Source of the DNA: Roseovarius sp. S88
GTDB taxonomy: Bacteria; Pseudomonadota; Alphaproteobacteria; Rhodobacterales; Rhodobacteraceae
Assembly (NCBI RefSeq): GCF_037023735.1
Contig: NZ_CP146069.1
Location: forward strand, 2,645,501 to 2,709,500
Direction: 5' to 3'
DNA length: 64,000 nucleotides
Shown here: positions 34,096-42,898 of the stretch, piece by piece
How the letters are laid out: every line of letters begins with the position of its first letter
Position numbering within the stretch: the stretch's first letter is position 1
Notes under the pieces: generated by a model
What the model was told of the DNA's origin: nothing
Databases searched by the model: none
What the model saw: only the letters and a program-made list of their open reading frames with translations
Made by a program: the position numbers and the translations under genes

Positions 34096-35658
34096 TCAGA
34101 TCATCTCCCGCGCTTTGGCGGCCCGCGCCGCTTTTTCGAGCTTCTTGAGGTTCGTGGCGCGGAAATCCTCGCGAATATTGGGGGTGCCTTCCCAGACCCC
34201 CGCAGTGTCACCAGAGCCCACACCTTCAAAGAACTCGCGCATATGATCCATGCGCTCCTTATTGGCGATGGCCGCATTGACCACATCGGCCAGACTGCCC
34301 GCGCCAGCGGGGCCCATCAAGGGCCGTGCCGAGATGAGGTTCGTGAAATAAAGCCCTGGAATACCGAGTTCTTTTGCCTTTTGCACAACCGGCGTTGTGC
34401 CAATGGCGAGGTCGGGTTTGATCCCTTCCATCGCCGCGCAATCCTCTTCCAGAGAGGCGCGGAATTTAATTTTGACTCCCTTGGCCTCAAGCCAGTCGAT
34501 ATCACTCTGAGACCAGGCGGTCTTGGGACAGGCGCTGCCCACATAAGGCACATCCGCACCGCTCTCGATCAAGAGCCGCGCCACCAGAAGCTCGCTGCCT
34601 TCATACCCGCTTAACGTAATGGTGCCATTGATGGGCTTGGCCCCCAAAGCGCCTTTGATGGCAGGAAGGAAGGTGTTCTGCGCCTTGGCGATGTCTTTTG
34701 CAGCAATTCCAAAGCTTTCGCCGATGGCTTTCAACCAGTCTGCGGTACCGTCATGGCCCACAGGCGCACTGCCGATGATGGGTCGCCCTGCGGCTTCGAA
34801 TTCGCGAATGGCTGCGGTGTAGAACGGGTGGATCGCCGCCACAGCGCCACAATCAAGGGCGGCATAAAGCTCGCGCCACTCCCGGCACGGCACCACCGGT
34901 CCCGCTGCCAGCCCCATAGGCGCCAGCATCTGGCCGATCATCATCGGATCGGCGGGGAACATCTCGCCCAGCATGGTGACGGTTGGCCGATCCGATTTGC
35001 CACCCTCGGGCGCGGCCACAGGCCCCGCTTCGATCTCCTGGCGCGCGTAGTTGAGCATCGCCCCCGCCAGCACATCCTTGGCCTCGGCATGGGTCGGAAT
35101 GCCAAATCCGGGCACATCAATGCCCACAATGCGCACACCGTTGATCTCATCCGGCAAAAGCCGCAGCGGCACGCCGCTTGCGGTGGGCACACAGAGGTTT
35201 GTCACCACAATGGCATCAAACCGGTCGGGGTCCGCCAATTCATGAACGGAATCGCGGATATCCTCAAAAAGCTTGCCGGTCACCAATGTCTCTGAGTTGA
35301 ACGGCACATAGCCCACCGAGCGACGCGCACCGTAAAAGTGGCTTACAAACGTCAGCCCATAAACACAGCACGCCGAGCCACTCAAAACCGTCGCCACCCG
35401 CTTCATCCGCAGGCCCACACGCAAGCTTCCAAAAGCGGGACACATGCTCTGTGGCTTGTCATGCGGGCCTTGCGGGTAGTCGCGCGCATATTGGTCAAGC
35501 AAATCACTCTGCCCGGCCATGCGTGCGGCCACTTCCATATCCTTGCCGGAATGACATCCCAGCCCAGGATCACCGGTCAGTTCCGGCGCATCTTCACGCG
35601 GCTTGCCCTTGATCACTTCGGCCTCAGCGGCGCTGTCATATGTGACTTCGTCGCTCAT
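34096..35658 (-). CDS. bchY: Chlorophyllide a reductase subunit Y
   Basis: A 520-residue partner of BchZ. Recognisable parts are ELTGDPGLGCHSGKDMEVAA, PQSMCPAFGSLRVGLRMKRV and VLSGSACCVYGLTFVSHFYG (cysteine-bearing cluster blocks), then DAIVVTNLCVPTASGVPL. The start overlaps the stop of a 45-codon ORF by 4 bp (ATGA); that ORF in turn overlaps bchX. Length is normal. It works with BchX as electron donor and BchZ. Confidence 0.97.
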   Translation of the reverse strand: MSDEVTYDSAAEAEVIKGKPREDAPELTGDPGLGCHSGKDMEVAARMAGQSDLLDQYARDYPQGPHDKPQSMCPAFGSLRVGLRMKRVATVLSGSACCVYGLTFVSHFYGARRSVGYVPFNSETLVTGKLFEDIRDSVHELADPDRFDAIVVTNLCVPTASGVPLRLLPDEINGVRIVGIDVPGFGIPTHAEAKDVLAGAMLNYARQEIEAGPVAAPEGGKSDRPTVTMLGEMFPADPMMIGQMLAPMGLAAGPVVPCREWRELYAALDCGAVAAIHPFYTAAIREFEAAGRPIIGSAPVGHDGTADWLKAIGESFGIAAKDIAKAQNTFLPAIKGALGAKPINGTITLSGYEGSELLVARLLIESGADVPYVGSACPKTAWSQSDIDWLEAKGVKIKFRASLEEDCAAMEGIKPDLAIGTTPVVQKAKELGIPGLYFTNLISARPLMGPAGAGSLADVVNAAIANKERMDHMREFFEGVGSGDTAGVWEGTPNIREDFRATNLKKLEKAARAAKAREMI

Positions 35659-35792
35659 GCGGTTTCTTCAACTGAAGGCGTGGCACCCGAGGCGCGAATG
35701 TCAAAAAGAAGCCTCTGCAGCTGGTCTTTGCGCGCCCGCTGAAGCATCGCGCGCACCTCGTCCAAACGGGTGTTTGAAGCGGTGTCAGACAT
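35655..35792 (-). CDS. Small ORF (45 aa) coupled between bchX and bchY
   Basis: ATG 35792 lies inside the last codons of bchX (8 bp overlap) and its TGA overlaps the bchY ATG by 4 bp, so it fills the gap exactly. The peptide begins [20 protein letters not shown] and has a charged amphipathic helix (about residues 10-33: DEVRAMLQRARKDQLQRLLF), with no cysteine and no membrane segment. I do not recognise a family. Close packing between two genes of one enzyme complex suggests it is translated and may act as a coupling cistron or a small helper of chlorophyllide reductase. It may be only a coupling device. Confidence 0.6.
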   Translation of the reverse strand: MSDTASNTRLDEVRAMLQRARKDQLQRLLFDIRASGATPSVEETA

Positions 35793-36789
35793 CGTCATAG
35801 ACCACCTCCAGGCTCACTTTCGGCTCGGCATTCTTGCCGCGCATATCCATGTCAGTGGCGGGTTCCAGCGTCACACCTGCACCCGTTTCCGAGCCGTCAA
35901 ACAGCTCAAGCAACCCATCCTGATCCAGTGGCGCAGGCCGCACAGGCGGTGCGATACCAACCTCCTCAGCCAAGCCGGCAAAAAGGCTGCCCCATTGGCT
36001 TTCAGATGTGCCAACGATCTGATAATTCGCAGATTTCTTACGCAGATCATCATCCTGCGGAATGGACGCCAGAACCGGAATGTCGACAGCCTTAGCAAAA
36101 GCCTGCGCCTCGCCCGAGCCATCATCCTTGTTGATCACAAGTCCCGCGACACCTACGTTGCCACCCAGCTTGCGGAAATACTCCACCGCCGAGCAAACGT
36201 TGTTGGCCACATAAAGGCTCTGCAAATCATTGGAGCCGACCAGAATAACCTTCTGCGCCATGTCCCGCGCAATCGGCAGGCCAAAGCCGCCGCAGACCAC
36301 GTCGCCCAAGAAATCGAGCAGGACATAGTCAAAGTCCCAATCATGGAAGCCCAGCTTTTCCAGTAACTCAAACCCGTGAATTATCCCGCGCCCGCCACAG
36401 CCCCGGCCCACTTCGGGTCCGCCAAGCTCCATGGCAAAGACGCCACCGCGCTTGAAACAGACATCGCCGATCTGAACCTGCTCACCAGCCAGGTTCTTCT
36501 TGGTCGAGGTCTCGATGATCGTAGGGCACGCCTTGCCCCCGAAAAGAAGGCTGGTGGTATCCGATTTCGGATCACAGCCAATGAGCAGCACGCGCTTGCC
36601 CTGCTCGGCCATCATGTGGCTGAGATTGGCCAGCGTGAACGACTTGCCGATCCCGCCCTTGCCATAGATCGCAATGATCTGGGTTTTCTTGGTGGGCTCG
36701 CTTTGCGGCACTTCCAGGGTCGGTTCCTCGGACGCCTCGTCGCGCAAGCGCTTGTCGAAGTCTTTCAGGTTTGGCACATCGTCTTTCAC
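35785..36789 (-). CDS. bchX: Chlorophyllide a reductase iron protein BchX
   Basis: A 334-residue NifH-like ATPase that donates electrons to BchYZ. The P-loop is intact, [20 protein letters not shown], in contrast to bchL. FeS cysteines lie in [18 protein letters not shown] and [19 protein letters not shown] blocks. GTG 36789 overlaps the bchC TGA as GTGA, follows GGAAGGACGCC, and gives the family N-terminus; an in-frame ATG at 36825 would overlap bchC by 40 bp. The end [10 protein letters not shown] is typical. Confidence 0.96.
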   Translation of the reverse strand: MKDDVPNLKDFDKRLRDEASEEPTLEVPQSEPTKKTQIIAIYGKGGIGKSFTLANLSHMMAEQGKRVLLIGCDPKSDTTSLLFGGKACPTIIETSTKKNLAGEQVQIGDVCFKRGGVFAMELGGPEVGRGCGGRGIIHGFELLEKLGFHDWDFDYVLLDFLGDVVCGGFGLPIARDMAQKVILVGSNDLQSLYVANNVCSAVEYFRKLGGNVGVAGLVINKDDGSGEAQAFAKAVDIPVLASIPQDDDLRKKSANYQIVGTSESQWGSLFAGLAEEVGIAPPVRPAPLDQDGLLELFDGSETGAGVTLEPATDMDMRGKNAEPKVSLEVVYDDV

Positions 36790-37772
36790 GCGGCGTCCTT
36801 CCAGTTTAAAATCATTTTCAGGCAATCGGGATCTTCGAAAGCCGTGGGATAGGCGTCTGTTGCGGTTTCTGCTGGCACGCTGTGTGTGATCAAACTGCGC
36901 AGGCTCAGCGCCCCACTATCGAGAAGCGCACTGACCGCAGTCAGGTCTTCGCGCGCCCATTCTGCCGCCACACGCAACCGCGCCTCTTTCATGAAGGCGG
37001 GCGGAAACGCAAAGCTCAGCCCTTGTGGGTAGAAACCCGCCAAGACAATCTCGCCACCTTTGGTCAGGCGGCCAATCAGGTCGTTGAGAATATCGGCATT
37101 GCCGGATGCATCATAAATCGCCTCATAGTCGCGACGTGGATCATCGGCTGGGTCGATGACCTCATAGCCTTCCGCCCCGCCGCGGCGCGCTTCGCTGATT
37201 TCCCAAACGGTTGGCGCCGGTGCGCCTGCCGCAATTGTCAGCCGCGCCAGAAGACGGCCCAGAACGCCATGCCCGACAATCAGGTCAGGCACGCGTTTGT
37301 TCAGCCCTGCCATCGCATGGCGGGCCGTCGCGGCCAGCGCCAAAAGCGCCCCTTCAGGGCCCATACCCGAATCGATGCGCGTCACCCGGTCGGCCCGCGT
37401 CACCAATCGAGACGCCGCGCCGCCGAAAAGACCGAACGCGTCGGCAAAGCAATCCGCACCGGGCACAAAGACCTGATCTCCGGGTTTGAACCCGGTGGCA
37501 GAGCCCGCCTCAACGACCTCGCCTGCGGCCTCGTATCCGGGCACCAAAGGATAGCCAGACCCCGGAAAAGGCGGCATTTCTCCGGTCCAGAAGAGTTTTT
37601 CGGTACCCGTGGAAATGCCTGAATAAGAGATGTCGACCACAAGGTCATCTTCGCCCGGCGGTTTCAGGGCCAAGGTATCCAGCCGAAGGTCTTTGGGACC
37701 ATTCAAAAATACGGCACGGGCTTCCAAGTCTTCACTCCCCGGCCCGATCTTGAGTGCGAACTCATGTCGCAT
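36786..37772 (-). CDS. bchC: Bacteriochlorophyllide a dehydrogenase BchC
   Basis: A medium-chain dehydrogenase-like protein that oxidises the 3-(1-hydroxyethyl) group to 3-acetyl in bacteriochlorophyllide a. Marks are [40 protein letters not shown] and the NAD-fold [20 protein letters not shown]. From ATG 37772 it has 328 residues, but that codon lacks a good ribosome site. A TTG at 37727 follows GGGGAGTGAAGAC and would give [10 protein letters not shown], matching the usual BchC start; I consider it equally likely. Two tandem PpsR operators lie upstream. First gene after crtF in the crtEF-bchCXYZ-puf superoperon. Confidence 0.94.
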   Translation of the reverse strand: MRHEFALKIGPGSEDLEARAVFLNGPKDLRLDTLALKPPGEDDLVVDISYSGISTGTEKLFWTGEMPPFPGSGYPLVPGYEAAGEVVEAGSATGFKPGDQVFVPGADCFADAFGLFGGAASRLVTRADRVTRIDSGMGPEGALLALAATARHAMAGLNKRVPDLIVGHGVLGRLLARLTIAAGAPAPTVWEISEARRGGAEGYEVIDPADDPRRDYEAIYDASGNADILNDLIGRLTKGGEIVLAGFYPQGLSFAFPPAFMKEARLRVAAEWAREDLTAVSALLDSGALSLRSLITHSVPAETATDAYPTAFEDPDCLKMILNWKDAA

Positions 37773-37784
37773 TTCGGGCCTGGG

Positions 37785-37802
37785 TGTAAGTTTATTGGCA
37801 CA
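37785..37802. promoter_or_regulatory. PpsR operator 1 upstream of bchC
   Basis: TGTAAGTTTATTGGCACA, perfect TGT-N12-ACA. It is paired with the site at 37811, with 8 bp between the two, the same arrangement known for CrtJ at the R. capsulatus bchC promoter. Confidence 0.8.
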
Positions 37803-37810
37803 GCTTAAAG

Positions 37811-37828
37811 TGTCAAGTTTTCTTTACA
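37811..37828. promoter_or_regulatory. PpsR operator 2 upstream of bchC
   Basis: TGTCAAGTTTTCTTTACA, perfect TGT-N12-ACA, 26 bp from its neighbour start to start, so both lie on nearly the same DNA face. It lies in the 86 bp between the crtF stop and bchC. Confidence 0.82.
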
Positions 37829-37858
37829 GTTTTCTCTGACCCAGAAACTTGACAAGCC

Positions 37859-39007
37859 TCAATTTTTTGAAACATCACCGCCTGGTTTGCGACAACTCAA
37901 AGCGCTGGTGATGTAAGGCCGACGTGCCGATGGTATTTGAACGCCTTCAAACCCCGCCTCTCGGCACATGCGGGCAATGGTCTCTGCCGAACGCGCGCGA
38001 CCAGTGCCCATCGCCATAGTGTAGAAGGCGAAATAAAGATCACCCGACCGATCAGATTTAGCACCACCCGCCATCGGCTCGGATATAATCAACCGCCCGC
38101 CTTTCGGCAGCGCCTCAAAAACTGCGCGCAACAGCGCCGCGACCGTTGCATCCTCATGGTCATAGAGAACCCGGATTAGAGAAACGACATCTGCGTCCCG
38201 CGGCAAAACATCCGTTCGAAAACTGCCCCCATGCAGGGCAACCCGCTTGCTGAGCTTGAGGTTGGCGATGCGGGTCTCGGCCTGCGGCATGACCTGGGGC
38301 AGATCAAACAGAATGCCGCGCGCCTGTTTATTGCGCCGCAGCACTTCGGCAAGAAACACACCAGAGCCACCGCCCACATCCATCACGGTGACATCGCCCT
38401 TGATCGGCAACATCGACAGGGTGTCGCGGGCCACCAAAACCTGGCTTTCGGCCATAAGCGTGGAATACCGGTCCGCCACGTCCGGGGCGATCTCCCCCTG
38501 CGCGCCAAACACATAGGGCCAGAACCGCGCCAAATGCGTCTCACCCTCCCCCCGCAAAAGCGCCACGGGATCGGCCATATCGGCATAGAATTCGCGATTG
38601 TGCCGGATCATGTTCTCCAACCCCGGCACACCCAGAATGGCCGCGCCCTTGCGTGCCAGCGCGTAACGCCCATCTCGCCGCCGTTTGAGCAGGCCAAGCG
38701 CCATGCCTCCGCGCAAAAGCTGATCCATACGGTCGGCCGGCACAGCATGGTCAAAGCCCAGTTTCTCGGCGCTTTGCGGCCCGTCAAGAAGCGTGTGCAA
38801 GACATTCAACTCGATCAGCGCGGCCAGCACCTGACTGGCCACAAATCCTTGCAAAATATCAAAAATTTCCGCGCCATCACGCCGCGCCATACCCCGCCCA
38901 AACGGCAGTGCACTGGCAATGTTCTGAAATCCGGGGCGCGCAATCAGCCGAGCAAACCACCCCGATGGCGACCAGCTCTGGCGCATATCCGGGTCCCGCA
39001 CGGCCAT
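37859..39007 (-). CDS. crtF: Demethylspheroidene O-methyltransferase (hydroxyneurosporene methyltransferase)
   Basis: A 382-residue SAM-dependent methyltransferase that forms the C1 methoxy group of spheroidene-type carotenoids. The N-terminal dimerisation region includes [20 protein letters not shown]. The SAM motif is [20 protein letters not shown] near residue 210, followed by [16 protein letters not shown] and the post-motif [20 protein letters not shown]. It follows crtE by 6 bp. bchC lies 86 bp downstream behind its own operators, so crtEF transcripts can run into bchC. Confidence 0.95.
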   Translation of the reverse strand: MAVRDPDMRQSWSPSGWFARLIARPGFQNIASALPFGRGMARRDGAEIFDILQGFVASQVLAALIELNVLHTLLDGPQSAEKLGFDHAVPADRMDQLLRGGMALGLLKRRRDGRYALARKGAAILGVPGLENMIRHNREFYADMADPVALLRGEGETHLARFWPYVFGAQGEIAPDVADRYSTLMAESQVLVARDTLSMLPIKGDVTVMDVGGGSGVFLAEVLRRNKQARGILFDLPQVMPQAETRIANLKLSKRVALHGGSFRTDVLPRDADVVSLIRVLYDHEDATVAALLRAVFEALPKGGRLIISEPMAGGAKSDRSGDLYFAFYTMAMGTGRARSAETIARMCREAGFEGVQIPSARRPYITSALSCRKPGGDVSKN

Positions 39008-39013
39008 GGGTGG

Positions 39014-39883
39014 CTATGTCCGGTATTTGGCAGGCATTTTCGGCATAATCGCCTGCGCCTGAAGCCGAACCATCTCGGCCAGCTGTGCCTCTCCGGGGCA
39101 GGATGGGATCGAGGCAATTGCGCCTGCCAGAATATCCTTGAGCCGCGAGACGGCCCCATCAACTCCGTATGTGGCCACCGCATTGGGTCGCCCATGAAGG
39201 TCGTCCTGTCCTACCGGTTTGCCAAGGCTTTCCTCATCAAGAACCGCGTCGCGCAGATCATCGGCCACCTGGAACGCCTCACCGATCAAAGCCCCGAGGT
39301 CATGCCAAGATTCGGCATCATGGCCCGCAGCAATCGCGCCCATTTCGGTGGCGGCGACAAAGAGCGCGGCGGTTTTGGACCGGTGATAGGCTGTCAGGTC
39401 AACTTCAGCCTCGCTTTCCCAACCTTGCCCAGCACATATGCCGCCCGGCATACCGGTGCGTTGTGCCAGGGACAGCACCAGTTTGGCCGCCCTGCTCTCG
39501 TCATGGTGTGCAGCGCGCGCCAGAACTTCAAAGGCCAGAATGATCAGGCTGTCACCCGTCAGCACCGCCAGCGGCTCGGAATAGGCCAGATGCACCGATG
39601 GCTTGCCCCGCCTGAGCGCGGCATCGTCAAAACACGGCAGATCATCATGCACCAGCGAGGCGCAATGGATCAGCTCCAGTGCTGCAGCAGCTGCATCAGT
39701 GAGCATCGGCTGATCATCGCCACAGGCCATCGCCACCGACAGCAGGATTGTGGGCCGGATGCGCGCGCCACCTGGTGTGGTGGCATAGCTGAGTGCCTCG
39801 GCCAGCTTGCCGGGAGCAGGCGCGGCCTGCGCGATCTCCAACGCGTTCAAAACGGCAGAGTTTATGCGGTGAGACAGCGGCAT
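39014..39883 (-). CDS. crtE: Geranylgeranyl diphosphate synthase
   Basis: A 289-residue trans-isoprenyl diphosphate synthase making GGPP for carotenoids and for the bacteriochlorophyll tail. The first Asp-rich motif is LVHDDLPCFDDAALRRGKPS near residue 78, the second is FQVADDLRDAVLDEESLGKP near residue 215. ATG 39883 has AGGAGCCTGAA upstream. It is divergent from crtD, with two tandem PpsR operators between. Confidence 0.95.
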   Translation of the reverse strand: MPLSHRINSAVLNALEIAQAAPAPGKLAEALSYATTPGGARIRPTILLSVAMACGDDQPMLTDAAAAALELIHCASLVHDDLPCFDDAALRRGKPSVHLAYSEPLAVLTGDSLIILAFEVLARAAHHDESRAAKLVLSLAQRTGMPGGICAGQGWESEAEVDLTAYHRSKTAALFVAATEMGAIAAGHDAESWHDLGALIGEAFQVADDLRDAVLDEESLGKPVGQDDLHGRPNAVATYGVDGAVSRLKDILAGAIASIPSCPGEAQLAEMVRLQAQAIMPKMPAKYRT

Positions 39884-39916
39884 TTCAGGCTCCTAGCCAG
39901 GGGTCAAAAGCGGACT

Positions 39917-39934
39917 TGTCACGCAATCATGACA
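39917..39934. promoter_or_regulatory. PpsR operator 1 in the crtE-crtD intergenic region
   Basis: TGTCACGCAATCATGACA, perfect TGT-N12-ACA, 33 bp upstream of the crtE start. It forms a tandem pair with the site at 39942 (7 bp between). Confidence 0.8.
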
Positions 39935-39941
39935 AGCAATG

Positions 39942-39959
39942 TGTAAACTATACTGGACA
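39942..39959. promoter_or_regulatory. PpsR operator 2 in the crtE-crtD intergenic region
   Basis: TGTAAACTATACTGGACA, perfect TGT-N12-ACA, 29 bp before the crtD start. The pair can control both divergent carotenoid operons. Confidence 0.8.
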
Positions 39960-39988
39960 CATTGATCCGTCGAGTCAACAATACCTCC

Positions 39989-41578
39989 ATGATGGAACAG
40001 CGCGCCTCTGCCCAAGGATCGCGCCGGGTTGCCGTGATCGGCGCCGGGATCGGCGGGCTTGCGGCGGCTGCGCGGCTGGCCCATGCGGGTCTCGATGTGA
40101 CGGTATTTGAACGCCACAGCCACGCGGGGGGCAAACTGCGTACCCTGCCCTCACCCGCCGGCCCCGTGGACACAGGGCCCACTGTGTTGACCATGCGCCC
40201 TGTTTTCGAAGAGCTGTTTGCCAGCATGGGCGAACGCCTTGAGGATCACGTAACCCTGATCCGGCAGCCGCTGGTTGCGCGCCATTTCTGGCCTGATGGC
40301 AGTCAGCTTGACCTTTTTGACAGCGAAGACGCCAGCGCGCAGGCCATTGCAGATTTTGCCGGACCCAAGGCGCAAGCCCAATTCCACCGCTTCTGCGCAC
40401 GCGCGCGCGCACTCTTTAACGGCTTTGATGGGCCAATGATGCAAGCCGCGACACCCAGCCTGCCCAAGCTTGCGACACATGTGTTGATGCATCCGCATCT
40501 CATCCCCGAGATGGCCCCGCACAAAACCCTCGCGGGTCTTCTGGACAGCAGCTTTGACGACGCCCGTCTGGCTCAACTTTTTGGCCGCTATGCCACCTAT
40601 GTCGGCGGCTCACCTTATCAGTCTCCCGCGCTTCTGTCGCTGATCTGGCAAGCCGAAGCAGCAGGCGTTTGGGTGGTCAATGGGGGCATGCATCAGCTGG
40701 CGCTGGCCCTCATGAACCTAGCCAAAGCGCGCGGAGCTGTGTTCCGTTTTGACGCGCATGTCGAACGCATAGAGGCTCAGAAAGGCGCGGTGCGCGGCAT
40801 CCAGTTGCGCGATTGCAGCGTTATGACCGCCGACTGCGTTCTCTTCAACGGCGACCCCAAAGCGCTGACCACAGGCGCCCTCGGATTAGATGTGGCGCGT
40901 GTAGCGCCGCAAACCAAGCACGCTCAGCGCAGCCTCTCCGCCGAGGTCTGGGCCTTTGCCGCTACACCGCAGGGCCTCGATCTGGCGCATCACAATGTCT
41001 TTTTCCGTACCGACCCAAAGCCAGAATTTGAGGCCCTGATGCGCGGCGAGCGCGTAGCCGACCCCACGCTCTATGTCTGCGCCCAGGATCGCGGTCTGCC
41101 AGAGGCCCGGCCCGAACTGGAACGATTTGAGATCATCGCGAATGCCCCGCCCATGGGCGGCTGGCCTGCGCAAGAGGAGTTCACCAGATGTCAGACACGC
41201 ACCTTCCGCACGCTGGACCGTTTCGGACTGAGCTTTGCACCGACACCGGGACGCGAGGCGCTGACAACACCTTCGGGCTTCGCCCGGCTGTTTCCCGCCT
41301 CGGACGGATCCCTCTACGGGCAGAGCCCGCATGGAACAATGGCGGCCTTTCAAAGGCCGACAGCACGGACCCCGGTCGCAGGGCTCTACTTGGTGGGGGG
41401 CGGGACCCATCCGGGGGCGGGCGTCCCGATGGCCACCCTCTCCGCCCGGCACGCGGCCGCGGCGATCTTGAGCGACCAAACTTCAACCTCTCCGTCCCGC
41501 CCAATGGCTATGCGTGGTGGTATATCGACGGGATCAAGGATGGCGGCGGACGCGCCATCTCCATCATCGCGTTCATAG
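39989..41578 (+). CDS. crtD: Hydroxyneurosporene/methoxyneurosporene 3,4-desaturase
   Basis: A flavoprotein of the phytoene-desaturase family that introduces the C3,4 double bond. The FAD fold is VAVIGAGIGGLAAAARLAHA near residue 14, and the C-terminal FAD contact is GLYLVGGGTHPGAGVPMATL. ATG 39989 (or 39992) is chosen on homology; it lacks a clear ribosome site, and a TTG at 39962 opens the frame just after a PpsR site. The last ~37 codons run over the start of crtC in another frame and have low-complexity Ser/Arg composition, so the tail is set by the overlap. 529 residues, slightly long for CrtD. Confidence 0.93.
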   Translation: MMEQRASAQGSRRVAVIGAGIGGLAAAARLAHAGLDVTVFERHSHAGGKLRTLPSPAGPVDTGPTVLTMRPVFEELFASMGERLEDHVTLIRQPLVARHFWPDGSQLDLFDSEDASAQAIADFAGPKAQAQFHRFCARARALFNGFDGPMMQAATPSLPKLATHVLMHPHLIPEMAPHKTLAGLLDSSFDDARLAQLFGRYATYVGGSPYQSPALLSLIWQAEAAGVWVVNGGMHQLALALMNLAKARGAVFRFDAHVERIEAQKGAVRGIQLRDCSVMTADCVLFNGDPKALTTGALGLDVARVAPQTKHAQRSLSAEVWAFAATPQGLDLAHHNVFFRTDPKPEFEALMRGERVADPTLYVCAQDRGLPEARPELERFEIIANAPPMGGWPAQEEFTRCQTRTFRTLDRFGLSFAPTPGREALTTPSGFARLFPASDGSLYGQSPHGTMAAFQRPTARTPVAGLYLVGGGTHPGAGVPMATLSARHAAAAILSDQTSTSPSRPMAMRGGISTGSRMAADAPSPSSRS

Positions 41579-42408
41579 GGTCAGTTTTTTCGCCCTGGTA
41601 CGCCTGGTCAGGCCGCCGCAACCCGGAAAACCACGTCTGCATCAACGTCGCCACCTACGGACCCGGCGGGCGGTTTACCATGACCGACAGGGGGCAAAGC
41701 GCCCTGCGCCAGACCGAAGACAGCTTTACCGTTGGCCCCTCCTCGCTGCATTGGCGGAACGGACAACTCACTATCGAGATTGACGAAATCAGCTCTCCGC
41801 CGCTGGTCAGCCGCGTGCGCGGACGCGTGACAGTCACGCCCAGCGCGCTCAGCCAAGTGGAACTGCCGCTCACCGAGGACGGCGCGCATATCTGGCGCCC
41901 CTTCGCACCGACTGCCAAGATCGAGGTCGATCTGGATCGCGATGGCTGGCAATGGGACGGGCACGGCTATTTCGACGCCAATTTCGGCACCCGCGCACTG
42001 GAACAGGACTTCACTTACTGGACCTGGGGGCGCTTTCCCACGGGCGATGGCAGCACATGTTTTTATGACGCCACCCGGCTTGACGGTTCCGAGTTGGGCA
42101 TGGGCATCCGCTTTGATGGCGAGGGCCATGCAGAGGTCGTCACGCCCCCACCCAAGACCCGCATGAAACGCAGCCTCTGGGCGCTCTACCGCGAAACCCG
42201 GGCAGATCCTGGGCACCAACCGACGCAAGTGATGCCGATGCTGGATGCCCCGTTTTACAATCGCGCCGCTGTGCGCACAGTGATCGAGGGAGAAGACACC
42301 GTAGGCGTACATGAAGCGCTTGATCTCAAACGCTTTCGCTCGCCCCTGCTAAAGCCCATACTGGCCCTGCGCGTCCCGCGTCGTCCGCATTGGACATTCA
42401 GAGGCTAA
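41467..42408 (+). CDS. crtC: Carotenoid 1,2-hydratase (hydroxyneurosporene synthase), start unclear
   Basis: This hydratase adds water across the C1,2 double bond of acyclic carotenoids. Homology begins near 41467 (NFNLSVPPNGYAWWYIDGIK) and continues through AFIGSVFSPWYAWSGRRNPE, HVCINVATYGPGGRFTMTDR, WQWDGHGYFDANFGTRALEQ and FTYWTWGRFPTGDGSTCFYD to TGA 42408. No ATG, GTG or TTG occurs in this frame between the far-upstream ATG at 41188, which would add about 93 residues read from inside crtD, and ATG 41680, which would cut conserved sequence. The coordinate given marks the start of conserved coding, not a start codon. An ATC-type start, coupling to crtD, or a local sequence error are the options. 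Confidence 0.85.
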   Translation, partial: LERPNFNLSVPPNGYAWWYIDGIKDGGGRAISIIAFIGSVFSPWYAWSGRRNPENHVCINVATYGPGGRFTMTDRGQSALRQTEDSFTVGPSSLHWRNGQLTIEIDEISSPPLVSRVRGRVTVTPSALSQVELPLTEDGAHIWRPFAPTAKIEVDLDRDGWQWDGHGYFDANFGTRALEQDFTYWTWGRFPTGDGSTCFYDATRLDGSELGMGIRFDGEGHAEVVTPPPKTRMKRSLWALYRETRADPGHQPTQVMPMLDAPFYNRAAVRTVIEGEDTVGVHEALDLKRFRSPLLKPILALRVPRRPHWTFRG

Positions 42409-42430
42409 AAGCTTTCAGAAAGATTTGGCG

Positions 42431-42898
42431 TCACCCCGCCTTAGCCGCCTCGGGGTTCAGTCGCATCACAGAGTAGTTGAGCGCCCCCGCCGTCGACACC
42501 CATGCCAGATAAGGCACAAATAAAAGCCCCGCGATCCAGTCCACCTGCCAGAGCGCAATCATCCCGAAGAACACTGACAGCCAAAGCCCGATCAGCACAA
42601 CCAGCCCCAGTTTGATCCGCTGCAGCCCAAAAAACACTGGTGTCCACAACCCATTGAGCGCGATCTGCAACGCCCATAGCGCCATGGCCACGCTATTGTC
42701 AGGTCGCACCGCCGCGCGCGCGCCTGCCGCTGCCATACAAAGGTAAAGCGTCGTCCAGGCCACGGGAAAGACCCAGTTGGGGGGCGTCCACGCGGGTTTA
42801 CTCAACCCCTCGTACCACTTGCCCGGCGGGAAAAGCCCGCCCGTGGCCCCTGCCGACAGGCAGGCCACGAGGAATATGCCGAAAACAAGCCAGCTCAT
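42431..42898 (-). CDS. tspO: TspO/MBR family tryptophan-rich sensory protein (CrtK)
   Basis: A 155-residue five-helix membrane protein with FPPGKWYEGLSKPAWTPPNW, VFPVAWTTLYLCMAAAGARA and LNGLWTPVFFGLQRIKLGLV, typical TspO motifs. In R. sphaeroides the protein binds tetrapyrroles and dampens photosynthesis-gene expression in the presence of oxygen. Its ATG overlaps the crtB stop by 4 bp. It ends 22 bp from the convergent crtC stop, with no clear terminator in between. Confidence 0.95.
   Translation of the reverse strand: MSWLVFGIFLVACLSAGATGGLFPPGKWYEGLSKPAWTPPNWVFPVAWTTLYLCMAAAGARAAVRPDNSVAMALWALQIALNGLWTPVFFGLQRIKLGLVVLIGLWLSVFFGMIALWQVDWIAGLLFVPYLAWVSTAGALNYSVMRLNPEAAKAG

Noticed and set aside
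38231..39946. 571-codon plus-strand open frame across crtF and crtE
   Set aside because: It runs antisense through two clear genes and its composition (rich in His, Arg, Gln) is that of a shadow frame.
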